A DNA stretch of 38,237 nucleotides from CAZTLE01 sp964614415. Its GTDB lineage: Bacteria; Bacteroidota; Bacteroidia; Flavobacteriales; Flavobacteriaceae. Below, piece after piece: positions 8,734 to 16,299 of the stretch. The position numbers and the translations under genes are program-made. Location: the NCBI GenBank assembly GCA_964614415.1, contig CAZTLE010000009.1, forward strand, positions 1 to 38,237, written 5' to 3'. How positions within the stretch are numbered: position 1 is the first letter of the stretch; each line of letters starts with the position of its first letter. The notes under the pieces are model-generated. The model was not told where the DNA came from. It worked only from the letters and a program-made list of their open reading frames with translations, and did no database searches.

Positions 8734-8760
8734 GACTACGTTATTCTTAAATCGTGACAC
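8734..8760 (-). promoter_or_regulatory. Candidate ECF-sigma promoter for the GIN-domain gene
   Basis: On the minus strand a GTGTCACG element (-35-like) is followed, after an A/T-rich spacer, by CGTAGTC (-10-like). The arrangement resembles ECF sigma promoters, in which an AAC or CAC core and a CGTC-like box are separated by about 16 bases. It lies about 60 bases before the start codon. No TAnnTTTG box was seen in this gap. Assignment is by pattern only. Confidence 0.35.
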
Positions 8761-8922
8761 TTTTTTCAATTTTCTTTTAAATAAGACGCTTAATTGTACT
8801 AATTGGTTGCCTACGGCACGATCACCGAGCTTTCCGTATTGATCGTATCAAACATTTAAAATATGCCTAAGGAAAATAAAACCTCACAGTAGCGAGTTAA
8901 CTTTCTATAACTAACGCTATCC

Positions 8923-9499
8923 ATGTCGAGAAACATTCTGAGAATAGTCGTCCTTGTGACCGGCCTTTTCATTGCTTTTGGCTGTCAGGAATCCAAAAAC
9001 CAACCAGTGGTTGATACGTTCACCGTAAAATCCAGTCAGCTTATCAACCAGATCCTGTTGGATAAGGAGTTTTTTGATTGTAGTTGCTTCCTGGGGTTTC
9101 CGGAACAGACCTTGCTGGAGCTTGCGGAGCTAACATATCCGGAAAGCAAGATTCGAACACGCTCGCTTGATGCATTGGAAATCAATGATTTAAATACCCT
9201 AGATAGTTTGGATAGGTTATCAAGGAATTTGAACGTAGCAGATCTACAATTGAGCTTTGACATTGACTTGCTTCCCCGTGCCATGTTCGATTCAATTCTA
9301 CGAAAACACGGATCGGTTAGAGGAAAAGAGATCCTTTGGGAAAAGTGTCCGGAAGGCTGGCTTTATATGTCCCGTCCTGTATTCAATAAAGACTATACCA
9401 CTGCCATTATAGAAGTGAGTGTTTGCTCACCAGGAGGCTCCGTTAAGGTGTATGATTTAATTGACGGCAATTGGGTACTGAGAGAGCGATTGATAAGTT
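8923..9499 (+). CDS. Unrecognised lipoprotein, interrupted by an N run
   Basis: About 192 residues can be read. An N-terminal lipoprotein signal (IAFGC, Cys 21) is followed by a soluble region ending near a CSPGGSVKVYDLIDGNWVLRERL segment, which looks like the last beta strands of a small domain. Eleven undetermined bases (9500-9510) interrupt the frame. After the gap, a frame beginning at 9513 reads AKEDSSYS and then stops at 9537-9539. That is a plausible true C-terminus if the gap length is not 11 bases. I do not recognise the family. Confidence 0.6.
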
Positions 9500-9510
9500 N
9501 NNNNNNNNNN
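9500..9510. other. Undetermined bases (assembly gap)
   Basis: Eleven consecutive N characters. The coding frame before the gap does not continue sensibly after it: the in-phase frame runs as a shadow into aqpZ. The real gap length therefore probably differs from 11. Confidence 0.95.
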
Positions 9511-9694
9511 ATGCAAAAGAAGACAGCTCCTACTCATAATCGCTATTCCTCCGGAGTTTCAGAAAATAGCTTTGGGGTGGTGTCTTCTGTTTATCTGAAA
9601 ATTCTTCCACCTGATCGAAAGGCACAATCCACAAGGATTCAATCCATCCAATTTTTATATCTTCATAATGCACTAACCTCTAAATTAGTAGATT

Positions 9695-10381
9695 ATGAAA
9701 AAACTCGTTGCAGAATTTATTGGAACCCTTTGGCTTGTTCTGGGTGGATGTGGAAGCGCCGTTCTGGCTGCTGCTTATCCTGATCTGGGCATTGGCTTTG
9801 TAGGTGTTGCCATCGCCTTTGGTCTCACCGTAGTGACCATGGCCTACGCCATAGGGCACATCTCCGGCTGCCACCTCAATCCGGCCGTATCTATCGGACT
9901 GTGGATGGGCGGACGCTTCAATGCAAAAGACCTTCTCCCTTATATCGCGGCCCAGGTACTGGGTGGTATCGCAGGCGCCGGGATTTTGTATTTAATCGCA
10001 ACAGGAAAACCCGGTTTTGAACTGGGAGGTTTCGCCGCCAATGGCTATGCGGAGCATTCTCCCGGAGGCTATAGCATGCAGGCCGCTCTTATTACCGAGA
10101 TTGTAATGACCTTCATGTTCCTCATTATTATTCTTGGTGCTACACATTCGAAGGCGCCCAAAGGATTCGCAGGTCTGGCTATCGGACTTGGATTAACATT
10201 AATTCACCTCATCAGTATCCCGGTTACCAATACTTCAGTGAATCCTGCCCGTAGTACGAGTCAGGCGCTATTCGTTGGAGACTGGGCTATGGGGCAATTG
10301 TGGTTATTCTGGGTAGCCCCCATCGTAGGGGCTATAATTGCAGGACTGGTCTATAAGTTCTTATCGCCGGAGAAAGAATAA
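9695..10381 (+). CDS. aqpZ: Aquaporin Z, water channel
   Basis: A 228-residue major intrinsic protein with six transmembrane helices and both half-helix NPA motifs: HLNPAVS (Asn 62) and SVNPARS (Asn 183). His 171, Arg 186 and an aromatic residue near 42 match the narrow selectivity filter of water-specific aquaporins, unlike glycerol facilitators. It acts in the inner membrane in rapid osmotic water flow. The gene is monocistronic, with a strong terminator downstream. The 185 bases between the N run and the start hold no recognisable gene and no clear promoter box. Confidence 0.96.
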   Translation: MKKLVAEFIGTLWLVLGGCGSAVLAAAYPDLGIGFVGVAIAFGLTVVTMAYAIGHISGCHLNPAVSIGLWMGGRFNAKDLLPYIAAQVLGGIAGAGILYLIATGKPGFELGGFAANGYAEHSPGGYSMQAALITEIVMTFMFLIIILGATHSKAPKGFAGLAIGLGLTLIHLISIPVTNTSVNPARSTSQALFVGDWAMGQLWLFWVAPIVGAIIAGLVYKFLSPEKE

Positions 10382-10404
10382 TTACTGCAAAATATCTAAG
10401 GACA

Positions 10405-10440
10405 GCGCGATCAGGCAAATACGCCTGATCGTGCTTTTTA
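10405..10440 (+). terminator. Rho-independent terminator after aqpZ
   Basis: A 12-bp stem (10405-10416 and 10423-10434, built around GATCAGGC/GCCTGATC with one G-T pair) has a 6-base loop and a TTTTT tail. It starts 24 bases after the aqpZ stop. Confidence 0.88.
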
Positions 10441-10501
10441 TTGGGTTGCAAAATATTTGATTACTTTTAATTTGCATTGAATAACCAATCAAAAGGACCA
10501 A

Positions 10502-10591
10502 ATGTCATCGCGGGAAGATCAATACGCAACCCTGGTAGACCGGGTAAAAGCAGCCTCGGTAGTGTTAGATATTAAAGAAGAGAAAGAATAG
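10502..10591 (+). CDS. Possible 29-residue small protein or gene remnant
   Basis: ATG at 10502 with a purine-rich AAAAGGACC just upstream. The peptide begins MSSREDQYATLVDRVKAA and ends in a charged EEKE before TAG. It stops 8 bases before the DUF6090 gene. The YATLVDRVKAA stretch looks like the opening of RDD-family membrane proteins, so it may be the truncated start of such a gene rather than a functional small protein. It could also act as a leader peptide. Confidence 0.35.
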   Translation: MSSREDQYATLVDRVKAASVVLDIKEEKE

Positions 10592-10599
10592 AACTTTAT

Positions 10600-11358
10600 A
10601 TGATCCTTTTCTTTCGAAAATTACGGCAACGTCTACTTTCTGAAAACAAATTCAGCAAGTACCTGATCTATGCCATAGGCGAGATCCTTTTGGTCGTAAT
10701 AGGGATTCTCATAGCACTGAAGGTGAACAACTGGAATGAGGGACATAAAGATCGAAAGGAAGAGGCCCTCATCATGCAAACCCTACACGATGAACTCAAG
10801 GAAAATCTGGATTACAGCACTACCGTCATGGAAAGTCTGGAAAAGCGACTGTCTACTACCGTTACACTTATGGAGTATACCGCCCGGGAAGAAACAGAAC
10901 TTGCGGCTTCCGTGTTCGATTCGCTAATGGTGATATCCTTCATTTTTCCACCGTATAGTCCCATCAACAATGATCTTGAGCGCGTTCTGGGCTCAGATCA
11001 GATGGATCTCATCCAATCAACGGAACTTCAAAAAGAGTTGTCCGACTACAAAAAGGCGATCGATCAGGCACTACTCTCATATGTGTACGCCGAAGATGAT
11101 TTCAAACTGGTCATTCTCCCCTATTTCGTGAAGAATTACCCGCTGAAAGCGCTGCTTAAGGGATATGGCCTGGACATTCCCGAAACGCGTCATCCTCGAA
11201 ACTATCCGGATCTTATGAATTCGGTGGAATTCGAAAACATACTTTCTGTGATTTATGCCGATTCCGCAGGACAGTTGCAGGTGATCTACGATATATTGAG
11301 GCGAATCGAAGCGCTTAAGAATCACATTCAGAGCGAATATGAGATTCCACAGGCCTAA
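10600..11358 (+). CDS. DUF6090-family membrane protein
   Basis: A 252-residue protein. The N-terminus has the characteristic opening FFRKLRQRLLSENKFSKYLIYAIGE, then one transmembrane helix (about 24-44) ending in a VNNWNE motif. A mostly helical, charged extracytoplasmic domain follows (about 50-252). Proteins of this kind are frequent and often present in many copies in Flavobacteriaceae, without a known function. It probably shares a transcript with the short upstream reading frame. Confidence 0.8.
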   Translation: MILFFRKLRQRLLSENKFSKYLIYAIGEILLVVIGILIALKVNNWNEGHKDRKEEALIMQTLHDELKENLDYSTTVMESLEKRLSTTVTLMEYTAREETELAASVFDSLMVISFIFPPYSPINNDLERVLGSDQMDLIQSTELQKELSDYKKAIDQALLSYVYAEDDFKLVILPYFVKNYPLKALLKGYGLDIPETRHPRNYPDLMNSVEFENILSVIYADSAGQLQVIYDILRRIEALKNHIQSEYEIPQA

Positions 11359-11421
11359 GTATTGCACAGACTTACCAAATCAGAGGTCAGAAAATAGTGG
11401 TATCTTACTTGTTCCAATTCC

Positions 11422-12312
11422 ATGCTTATGAAGAAGCTCAAAAAAGAACAGATCAGCCAGGAAGTGTTCGATCTCTACGATCAGTATGCGCACAATAAGA
11501 TTCAGAGACGTGAATTCATCGAAAAATTGGGACTCTATACCGTTGGAGGAATAACCCTTCCCTCTTTGCTCAGCTTTTTAATGCCGAATTATATCGATTC
11601 CATAATCGTTGCTCCGGACGATTCGCGGTTGGATTCCGACTATATTACCTACGATTCCCCAAAAGGTGGTGGTTCGATCAAGGGCTTGCTTTCAAAACCT
11701 TCTGATGCCACAGAACCATTGGGTGGAATTGTTGTAGTTCATGAAAACCGGGGACTAAACCCCTACATCGAAGACACAGCCCGTCAGGCTGCACTTCAAG
11801 GATTCATTACACTCGCGCCCGACGCACTCACACCCCTTGGCGGATACCCGGGGAACGACGATGACGGACGGGCACTTCAACGACAACGCGATCGATTAGA
11901 GATGTTGGAGGACTTTATCGCAGCCTACAGCTATCTGAAAGATCATGAAAACTGCAACGGAAAGATCGGAGTGGTAGGCTTTTGTTTCGGAGGATGGATC
12001 TCGAATATGATGGCGGTAAAGGTACCAACCCTGTCTGCCGCTGTGCCTTTCTATGGTGGACAGCCCAAAGAGGACGTAGAAAAGATCAATGCTCCGTTGC
12101 TACTGCATTTCGGAGAATTGGATACCCGCGTAAATGCCGGTTGGCCGGACTATGAAGATCTGCTAAAACAACATGGAAAGGAATACGAAGCTCATATTTA
12201 TCCCGGAGCAAATCACGGATTCCATAACAATACAACTCCGAGATATGATGAGGCATCGGCCAAACTGGCCTGGGAACGCACCATAGCTTTTTTCAAAAAA
12301 CATCTTTCATAA
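11422..12312 (+). CDS. Dienelactone hydrolase family protein with Tat-like signal
   Basis: A 296-residue alpha/beta hydrolase. The catalytic triad is visible as Cys 188 in GFCFGG, Asp 234 in GELDTR and His 265 in GANHGF. The supporting Glu of the family sits in HENRG (about 108). The N-terminus carries RREFIEK (Arg 29-30) followed by a hydrophobic stretch to about residue 55, which resembles a twin-arginine signal. Exported forms are known (YghX type). A second ATG at 11428 would remove two residues. The next gene starts 10 bases after the stop, so the two form a pair. The natural substrate is unknown. Confidence 0.88.
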   Translation: MLMKKLKKEQISQEVFDLYDQYAHNKIQRREFIEKLGLYTVGGITLPSLLSFLMPNYIDSIIVAPDDSRLDSDYITYDSPKGGGSIKGLLSKPSDATEPLGGIVVVHENRGLNPYIEDTARQAALQGFITLAPDALTPLGGYPGNDDDGRALQRQRDRLEMLEDFIAAYSYLKDHENCNGKIGVVGFCFGGWISNMMAVKVPTLSAAVPFYGGQPKEDVEKINAPLLLHFGELDTRVNAGWPDYEDLLKQHGKEYEAHIYPGANHGFHNNTTPRYDEASAKLAWERTIAFFKKHLS

Positions 12313-12322
12313 ATAATATACC

Positions 12323-12673
12323 GTGATCACGCTACACCCCACCATTCAACATTGGTTCGATGCCTGGGATTCCGTGCAACCGGAGAACATCCCGGTTACC
12401 GATGATTTTGCACATACCAGCCCTTTCGGAACCATCTCTCCCAAAAGCAAATACATGGATATTGTGGCAAAGAACCGCGAGAACTTCCTGGGCAACCAGA
12501 TTATCATTCTGGACTACATTCAGGAAGACAACAGCCATTGTGTTCGCTATTCGCTAAAAAATGAGAATACAGGATTGGAGATGTCGGTATGTGAATGGTT
12601 GGTACTTGAAGGAAACCTTATCAGGGAAATTCATGCCTATTATAACATTGGAGATGCCGAACTAAAAGGTTAA
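12323..12673 (+). CDS. NTF2/SnoaL-like small protein
   Basis: A 116-residue single-domain protein starting at GTG. The opening helix with WFDAWDSV, the FAHTSPFGTI loop, and strands containing CVRYSLKNENTGLEMSVCEWLVLEGNLIREIHAYYN fit the cone-shaped NTF2-like fold. Such domains bind small hydrophobic ligands or act as simple isomerases or hydrolases. Catalytic identity cannot be inferred. It is probably co-transcribed with the dienelactone hydrolase. Confidence 0.75.
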   Translation: MITLHPTIQHWFDAWDSVQPENIPVTDDFAHTSPFGTISPKSKYMDIVAKNRENFLGNQIIILDYIQEDNSHCVRYSLKNENTGLEMSVCEWLVLEGNLIREIHAYYNIGDAELKG

Positions 12674-12712
12674 ACGCTAAAAATTATACGCACTTCTTTC
12701 TTTCGGGTTTAC

Positions 12713-12726
12713 GTGTTTTTACGTAA
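12713..12726 (+). repeat. 14-base element GTGTTTTTACGTAA, left copy
   Basis: Identical to 36934-36947 on the same strand. It contains TACGTAA, and with flanking bases forms an inverted arrangement TTACG...CGTAA (12709-12726). It lies about 40-75 bases before the cargo gene, at the left edge of the eCIS locus. A regulator-binding site is the natural reading, but none is known. Confidence 0.5.
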
Positions 12727-12798
12727 CTGAATTCCAACGACTTATGTTTAAATTTCAGGTGCTAAATGTATCCGTTATGTGATGCATACGTATATACT

Positions 12799-14247
12799 AT
12801 GCCTGAAAAAATTCAGCCACAGATCGACAAACAACCGGACCCGGTCCAAACAAAAAGTGAATCGGGCCCCAATACCCCTGTTCAATACAGAGACAACCGA
12901 CCGGAAGCCTCACAAATATCAAAGCTCCAGAAACTAGCCGGCAACTTTACATCTTCCAAAAAAATGCCCTCTTCCGGCGGAGTTGTGCAGCGAAAAATAC
13001 GTGTGGCAGGGGACGTATATCCCTCAGGCGACAGTCCGCGAACGTTGGGGTATTCAAAGAGGGAGTTCCGAAAACTTCTGATGATCGCCCTTAAGCGAAA
13101 CGAGTTCAAGGAACTTGGTACCAAGAAGATGTGGACTGTTGTCAACGAATGGCTGGATGATGAAACAGAAGGTGAAGCCCGGAACTTCGATTCCTGGAGT
13201 GAACTTACCGAAAAGCTCTGGGATGATGGCTTGCTTACCCGGGTTCTCCGGGGAGGTAATATGGGACCCAAAAACCTTGGTAGTCGCCCTACCTTCAAAT
13301 CTTCCACCAAGGAAGATCTTCCCACCGGTTTCGGACAACACCGAAGGCACATAATATCCTCCAGTACGCTGGGGCGTGGTATTGAACTGGGCTATGAAGC
13401 GGCTAAAACCTGGGCCGGTGAAAATTCAAAACCGGAAGACTTTGTGCTCAAATACCTGAACGGTTGGCTTGGAAGGAACGGAGGATCCGTTCAAAAAACC
13501 GAATACAAAGCACTTCGTGAAATTTGGAAAATCGTCCATAATCATCAGGGTAATCTCTGGGTGGGGATCGGAACTTTCAATAGTGCCATTGGTTTTATCA
13601 GGACTCCGCTGGCGCGAGTTCTAAAGGAGCTGGAGGGTCATGGTTACGTCAAGGTTGAAGATCTGGCGGCTGAGATAGAAAAGATGAAGCCCAATATGAA
13701 GTGGTTGGCAGATGCCTGGATCGAGATCCGTACCACGCTCAAGCAAACCGTACAAATGGCCGATCCTGTCCTTTCCGCAACATTTTCGCTTAGTGGCGCC
13801 TATTTGAACTGGGATAAAGAGATCACAGCAATTAACAAGGAAGAATATAGCGATTCGTTCGAGATATACCGGGAGCTCGACCGAAAAATTGAAGGTATTT
13901 CGGATACTTTCGTTCCCTTAAAGACCGTCATCGAAGAACTGGAAGGACTCAAATCAATGAAGAAATTTATTACAACCAGGAGAGAATACTTCCCCATTTA
14001 CCGCAAGTGGATTGAAGCATATGCAATGCCCGGAGAATATATTAAAAAGTCGAAAGCTCGTGAACTGGTAGAAGACTGGAAGCAGAACTGTGATCTTGAT
14101 TATCCTTATAAACTTATCGAGGTCCACAAAGCTACCTATTTTAGTACCCTCACCCAGATCTATAGCGGAATTTTGAAGCCTAAGGCCGATCTGTTTAAAT
14201 CCGGAGGTACTTTGGACAAGTTCATGACCCTAACTTTTAAGGCGTAA
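12799..14247 (+). CDS. Probable eCIS cargo toxin, His-rich nuclease-like
   Basis: A 482-residue protein from the ATG at 12799; an ATG at 12766 would add MYPLCDAYVYT. I prefer 12799 because a TAAATTTC box (12749-12756) would place the transcript start close to 12766. Numbering below uses the longer form. The N-terminus is hydrophilic and carries YRDNRPEA (about 41-48), a KLQKLA helix and VVQRKI (about 73-78). This order is seen in cargo proteins linked to eCIS loci and is thought to mark them for loading. The central part has GQHRRHII (192 and 195 His) and, about 65 residues later, HNHQGNLWVG (258-267), resembling His-dependent nuclease toxins. The C-terminal 200 residues are helical. There is no signal peptide and no neighbouring immunity gene. 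Confidence 0.7.
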   Translation: MPEKIQPQIDKQPDPVQTKSESGPNTPVQYRDNRPEASQISKLQKLAGNFTSSKKMPSSGGVVQRKIRVAGDVYPSGDSPRTLGYSKREFRKLLMIALKRNEFKELGTKKMWTVVNEWLDDETEGEARNFDSWSELTEKLWDDGLLTRVLRGGNMGPKNLGSRPTFKSSTKEDLPTGFGQHRRHIISSSTLGRGIELGYEAAKTWAGENSKPEDFVLKYLNGWLGRNGGSVQKTEYKALREIWKIVHNHQGNLWVGIGTFNSAIGFIRTPLARVLKELEGHGYVKVEDLAAEIEKMKPNMKWLADAWIEIRTTLKQTVQMADPVLSATFSLSGAYLNWDKEITAINKEEYSDSFEIYRELDRKIEGISDTFVPLKTVIEELEGLKSMKKFITTRREYFPIYRKWIEAYAMPGEYIKKSKARELVEDWKQNCDLDYPYKLIEVHKATYFSTLTQIYSGILKPKADLFKSGGTLDKFMTLTFKA

Positions 14248-14262
14248 CACCCGGTAGCGCAT

Positions 14263-14511
14263 TTATTTTGCCTTTCTCCGTTCGGGGTTCATACCCCGGG
14301 CCACTTTGAGCAGTGCGACAAAGGACTTAACAAACATAATGAGACCATACAAAGCGATCCCATGATGAACGGAAACTCCTGTTTTTTTGGCATGGAAGTC
14401 TTCCAGTGCTTCACTGATCCCTCCATACAGAAACATAAAAGCCAGGCCTATATTGAACAACGGATGTTCTAAAATGTGTTCAGCCTTATGGTAAATGGTT
14501 TTTATTGACAT
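14263..14511 (-). CDS. Small membrane protein at the end of the eCIS operon
   Basis: An 82-residue protein from an ATG that overlaps the PAAR stop by one base (TAATG). An upstream in-frame start at 14574 would lie inside the PAAR gene and is unlikely. Two hydrophobic segments are present (about residues 18-34 and 50-66), the first with FNIGLAFMFLYGG, and a basic tail NPERRKAK follows. It resembles a small holin-like or membrane-adaptor protein. The coupling to the spike-tip gene places it in the injection system operon. Function not recognised. Confidence 0.7.
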   Translation of the reverse strand: MSIKTIYHKAEHILEHPLFNIGLAFMFLYGGISEALEDFHAKKTGVSVHHGIALYGLIMFVKSFVALLKVARGMNPERRKAK

Positions 14512-14900
14512 TAGCCCACTGTTGTTTGCGTTTGCCCTGCTTGTGTAAACGTGATCACCCCACCCCACATACAATTGAGCGTACAGGTGTTGTCAAGGGT
14601 AGGCATATTCGCCAACAGCACCGTAGGTACTCCGGGTGCCCAGGGCGTCACCGTAGCAGGAACACAGGGCATAGGTGTTAATACTCCCAAAGCGGCAGAG
14701 GTCGCCGAAGCCACGGTTGGATTGGCAAGGGACGAACACACCCCGAAAGGTGGAATGTTTACAATTGGCTTGTTATCCATAATATTGGCAGCCGGCATAT
14801 TATTCGTGTTCACCCTGTTGGTAGGCAGTACGATAAGCGATCCGGGTGCCGCTCCGAAGGAGCAGGTCATTGTTGCTCCCATGCATACTTGTTGTCCCAT
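14511..14900 (-). CDS. PAAR-like (DUF4280) spike-tip protein
   Basis: A 129-residue protein with the DUF4280 pattern: CMGATMTCSFG at the N-terminus, IMDNKPIVNIPPFGVC, then MPCVPATVTPW and a final CTLNCMWGGVITF. These Gly, Pro and Cys-rich loops fold as a small cone that caps a VgrG-type spike, like Afp10/Pvc10. It sits on the membrane-piercing end of the tube. It starts one base after the AAA+ ATPase stop and is coupled to the membrane protein downstream. Confidence 0.88.
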   Translation of the reverse strand: MGQQVCMGATMTCSFGAAPGSLIVLPTNRVNTNNMPAANIMDNKPIVNIPPFGVCSSLANPTVASATSAALGVLTPMPCVPATVTPWAPGVPTVLLANMPTLDNTCTLNCMWGGVITFTQAGQTQTTVG

Positions 14901-14901
14901 A

Positions 14902-16299
14902 TTACAATGTTTTATTCGTTTTACTATATTCTCTGCGAACGGCTCGAATTATGTCCTTTCGTTCCACTCGTTTTTCTCCTCTGCGCGCGGCTTCAAGGGC
15001 GCAATAGCGCAATACGTTGATCATATCACCCCCACTAAGTTCGTAGTTTTCGGCCAGGTCCTCAAGATCGATATCCGAATCCAGATCAAAATTCTCGGAG
15101 AACATTTGTTCCCAAAGAAGCCTACGGTGTTTCTTATCCGGCTTCGGAAAATGAACCATGCTTTGAAAACGCCTCGAAAATGCCTCGTCTATGTTCGATT
15201 GAATGTTGGTAGCCAGGATCACCAGACCCGAGAAATCCTCGATCCGCTGTAATAAATAAGCTACCTCCTGGTTGGCGTAACGATCATTCGCACCCTTGGT
15301 TTGAGTCCTTTTTCCGAAGAGGGCATCGGCCTCGTCAAAGAACAGCACCCACTCCTTGTGTTCAGCTATGTCGAACAACTTGCCGAGATTCTTTTCTGTT
15401 TCACCAATATATTTGGAAACCACCATGGAAAGATCGATCCTAAAGACAGGTCGTTTTGTTTCCTTACCGATAAGCGTTGCAGCCAGTGTCTTTCCTGTTC
15501 CCGGCGGACCATAGAAGAGAACGCGATACCCGTTCTTAAGTTGTTTATTCAACTTCCAGTCATCCAGGATGGTCTCACTGTACACCAGCCAGTCCTTGAT
15601 CTCGGCCAAATCCTCCTTGACCTTCGATTCCAAAATAAGATCTTCCCAATTGAGTTGCGTGCTTATCTCCTTGGCAGGGAAATTACTGCTGTATTCGGGC
15701 AGCTGACGATTCCCCGTCGTGAACCAACTGAGGTATTCCTGGGACACCCGGAGTTCCTGTCGAAGACCAAATGCCTTGTCCGCATTGTATTCCAGTATAC
15801 CCAAATGATATAGGATGCTCTCCTTGTGCAGTTTGCTCATAAACTGAAAACGGCTTTCCAATGCACCTCCGCCAAGGACGAAGCAGGCCGTCTCCAATGT
15901 TGGAAGAAAGCCGGGACGATCCGTCGAACGAATTCCGCCGAATTCCGAGAATTCACAATTGAGATTCTGGTTCTTTATCAGGAACACATCCAGGCATTGG
16001 GGTTTGATGTGAGGAACCAGGGCCATTATTAGTACTAATCGCTCCTCAAAGGACAGCGCATGTTCTTTGGTGAACAACGAGTATCCGTCGAGTGCCTTTT
16101 CATCGTGCGGCGGTGGTGTGTGCTCATACACCGAAGTAACCGCACTTTCGTTTTTGAAATAACGGGTTAGGGCTGTGTCAACCACAGTTTCAAACCAATC
16201 TACCTCTCGCTGCAGGGCTTTTGCCGAATGTGTTATGATCTCCATGTTACCGTTATGATTTTTGGCATCCAACTCAGTTTTATTTTGCTTATGTTCCAT
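14902..16299 (-). CDS. eCIS AAA+ ATPase (Afp15/Pvc15-like)
   Basis: A 465-residue protein with an N-terminal partner domain (to about 215) and one AAA+ module. Walker A is GPPGTGKT (264-271), Walker B is FFDEAD (320-325), sensor 1 is ATN (363-365), and an arginine-finger pair follows in SRRF (376-377). A single ATPase of this type is part of Afp/PVC-like loci, where it is implicated in assembly or cargo loading. It is not ClpV: it has one module and no Clp N-domain. It overlaps the tape measure gene by 67 bases. An internal ATG at 16245 would reduce the overlap to 13 bases and may be the real start. Confidence 0.92.
   Translation of the reverse strand: MEHKQNKTELDAKNHNGNMEIITHSAKALQREVDWFETVVDTALTRYFKNESAVTSVYEHTPPPHDEKALDGYSLFTKEHALSFEERLVLIMALVPHIKPQCLDVFLIKNQNLNCEFSEFGGIRSTDRPGFLPTLETACFVLGGGALESRFQFMSKLHKESILYHLGILEYNADKAFGLRQELRVSQEYLSWFTTGNRQLPEYSSNFPAKEISTQLNWEDLILESKVKEDLAEIKDWLVYSETILDDWKLNKQLKNGYRVLFYGPPGTGKTLAATLIGKETKRPVFRIDLSMVVSKYIGETEKNLGKLFDIAEHKEWVLFFDEADALFGKRTQTKGANDRYANQEVAYLLQRIEDFSGLVILATNIQSNIDEAFSRRFQSMVHFPKPDKKHRRLLWEQMFSENFDLDSDIDLEDLAENYELSGGDMINVLRYCALEAARRGEKRVERKDIIRAVRREYSKTNKTL

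Noticed and set aside
9511..9783. Continuation of the lipoprotein frame after the N run into aqpZ
   Set aside because: The translated peptide is unlike the first part and reads through the clear aqpZ gene in another frame.
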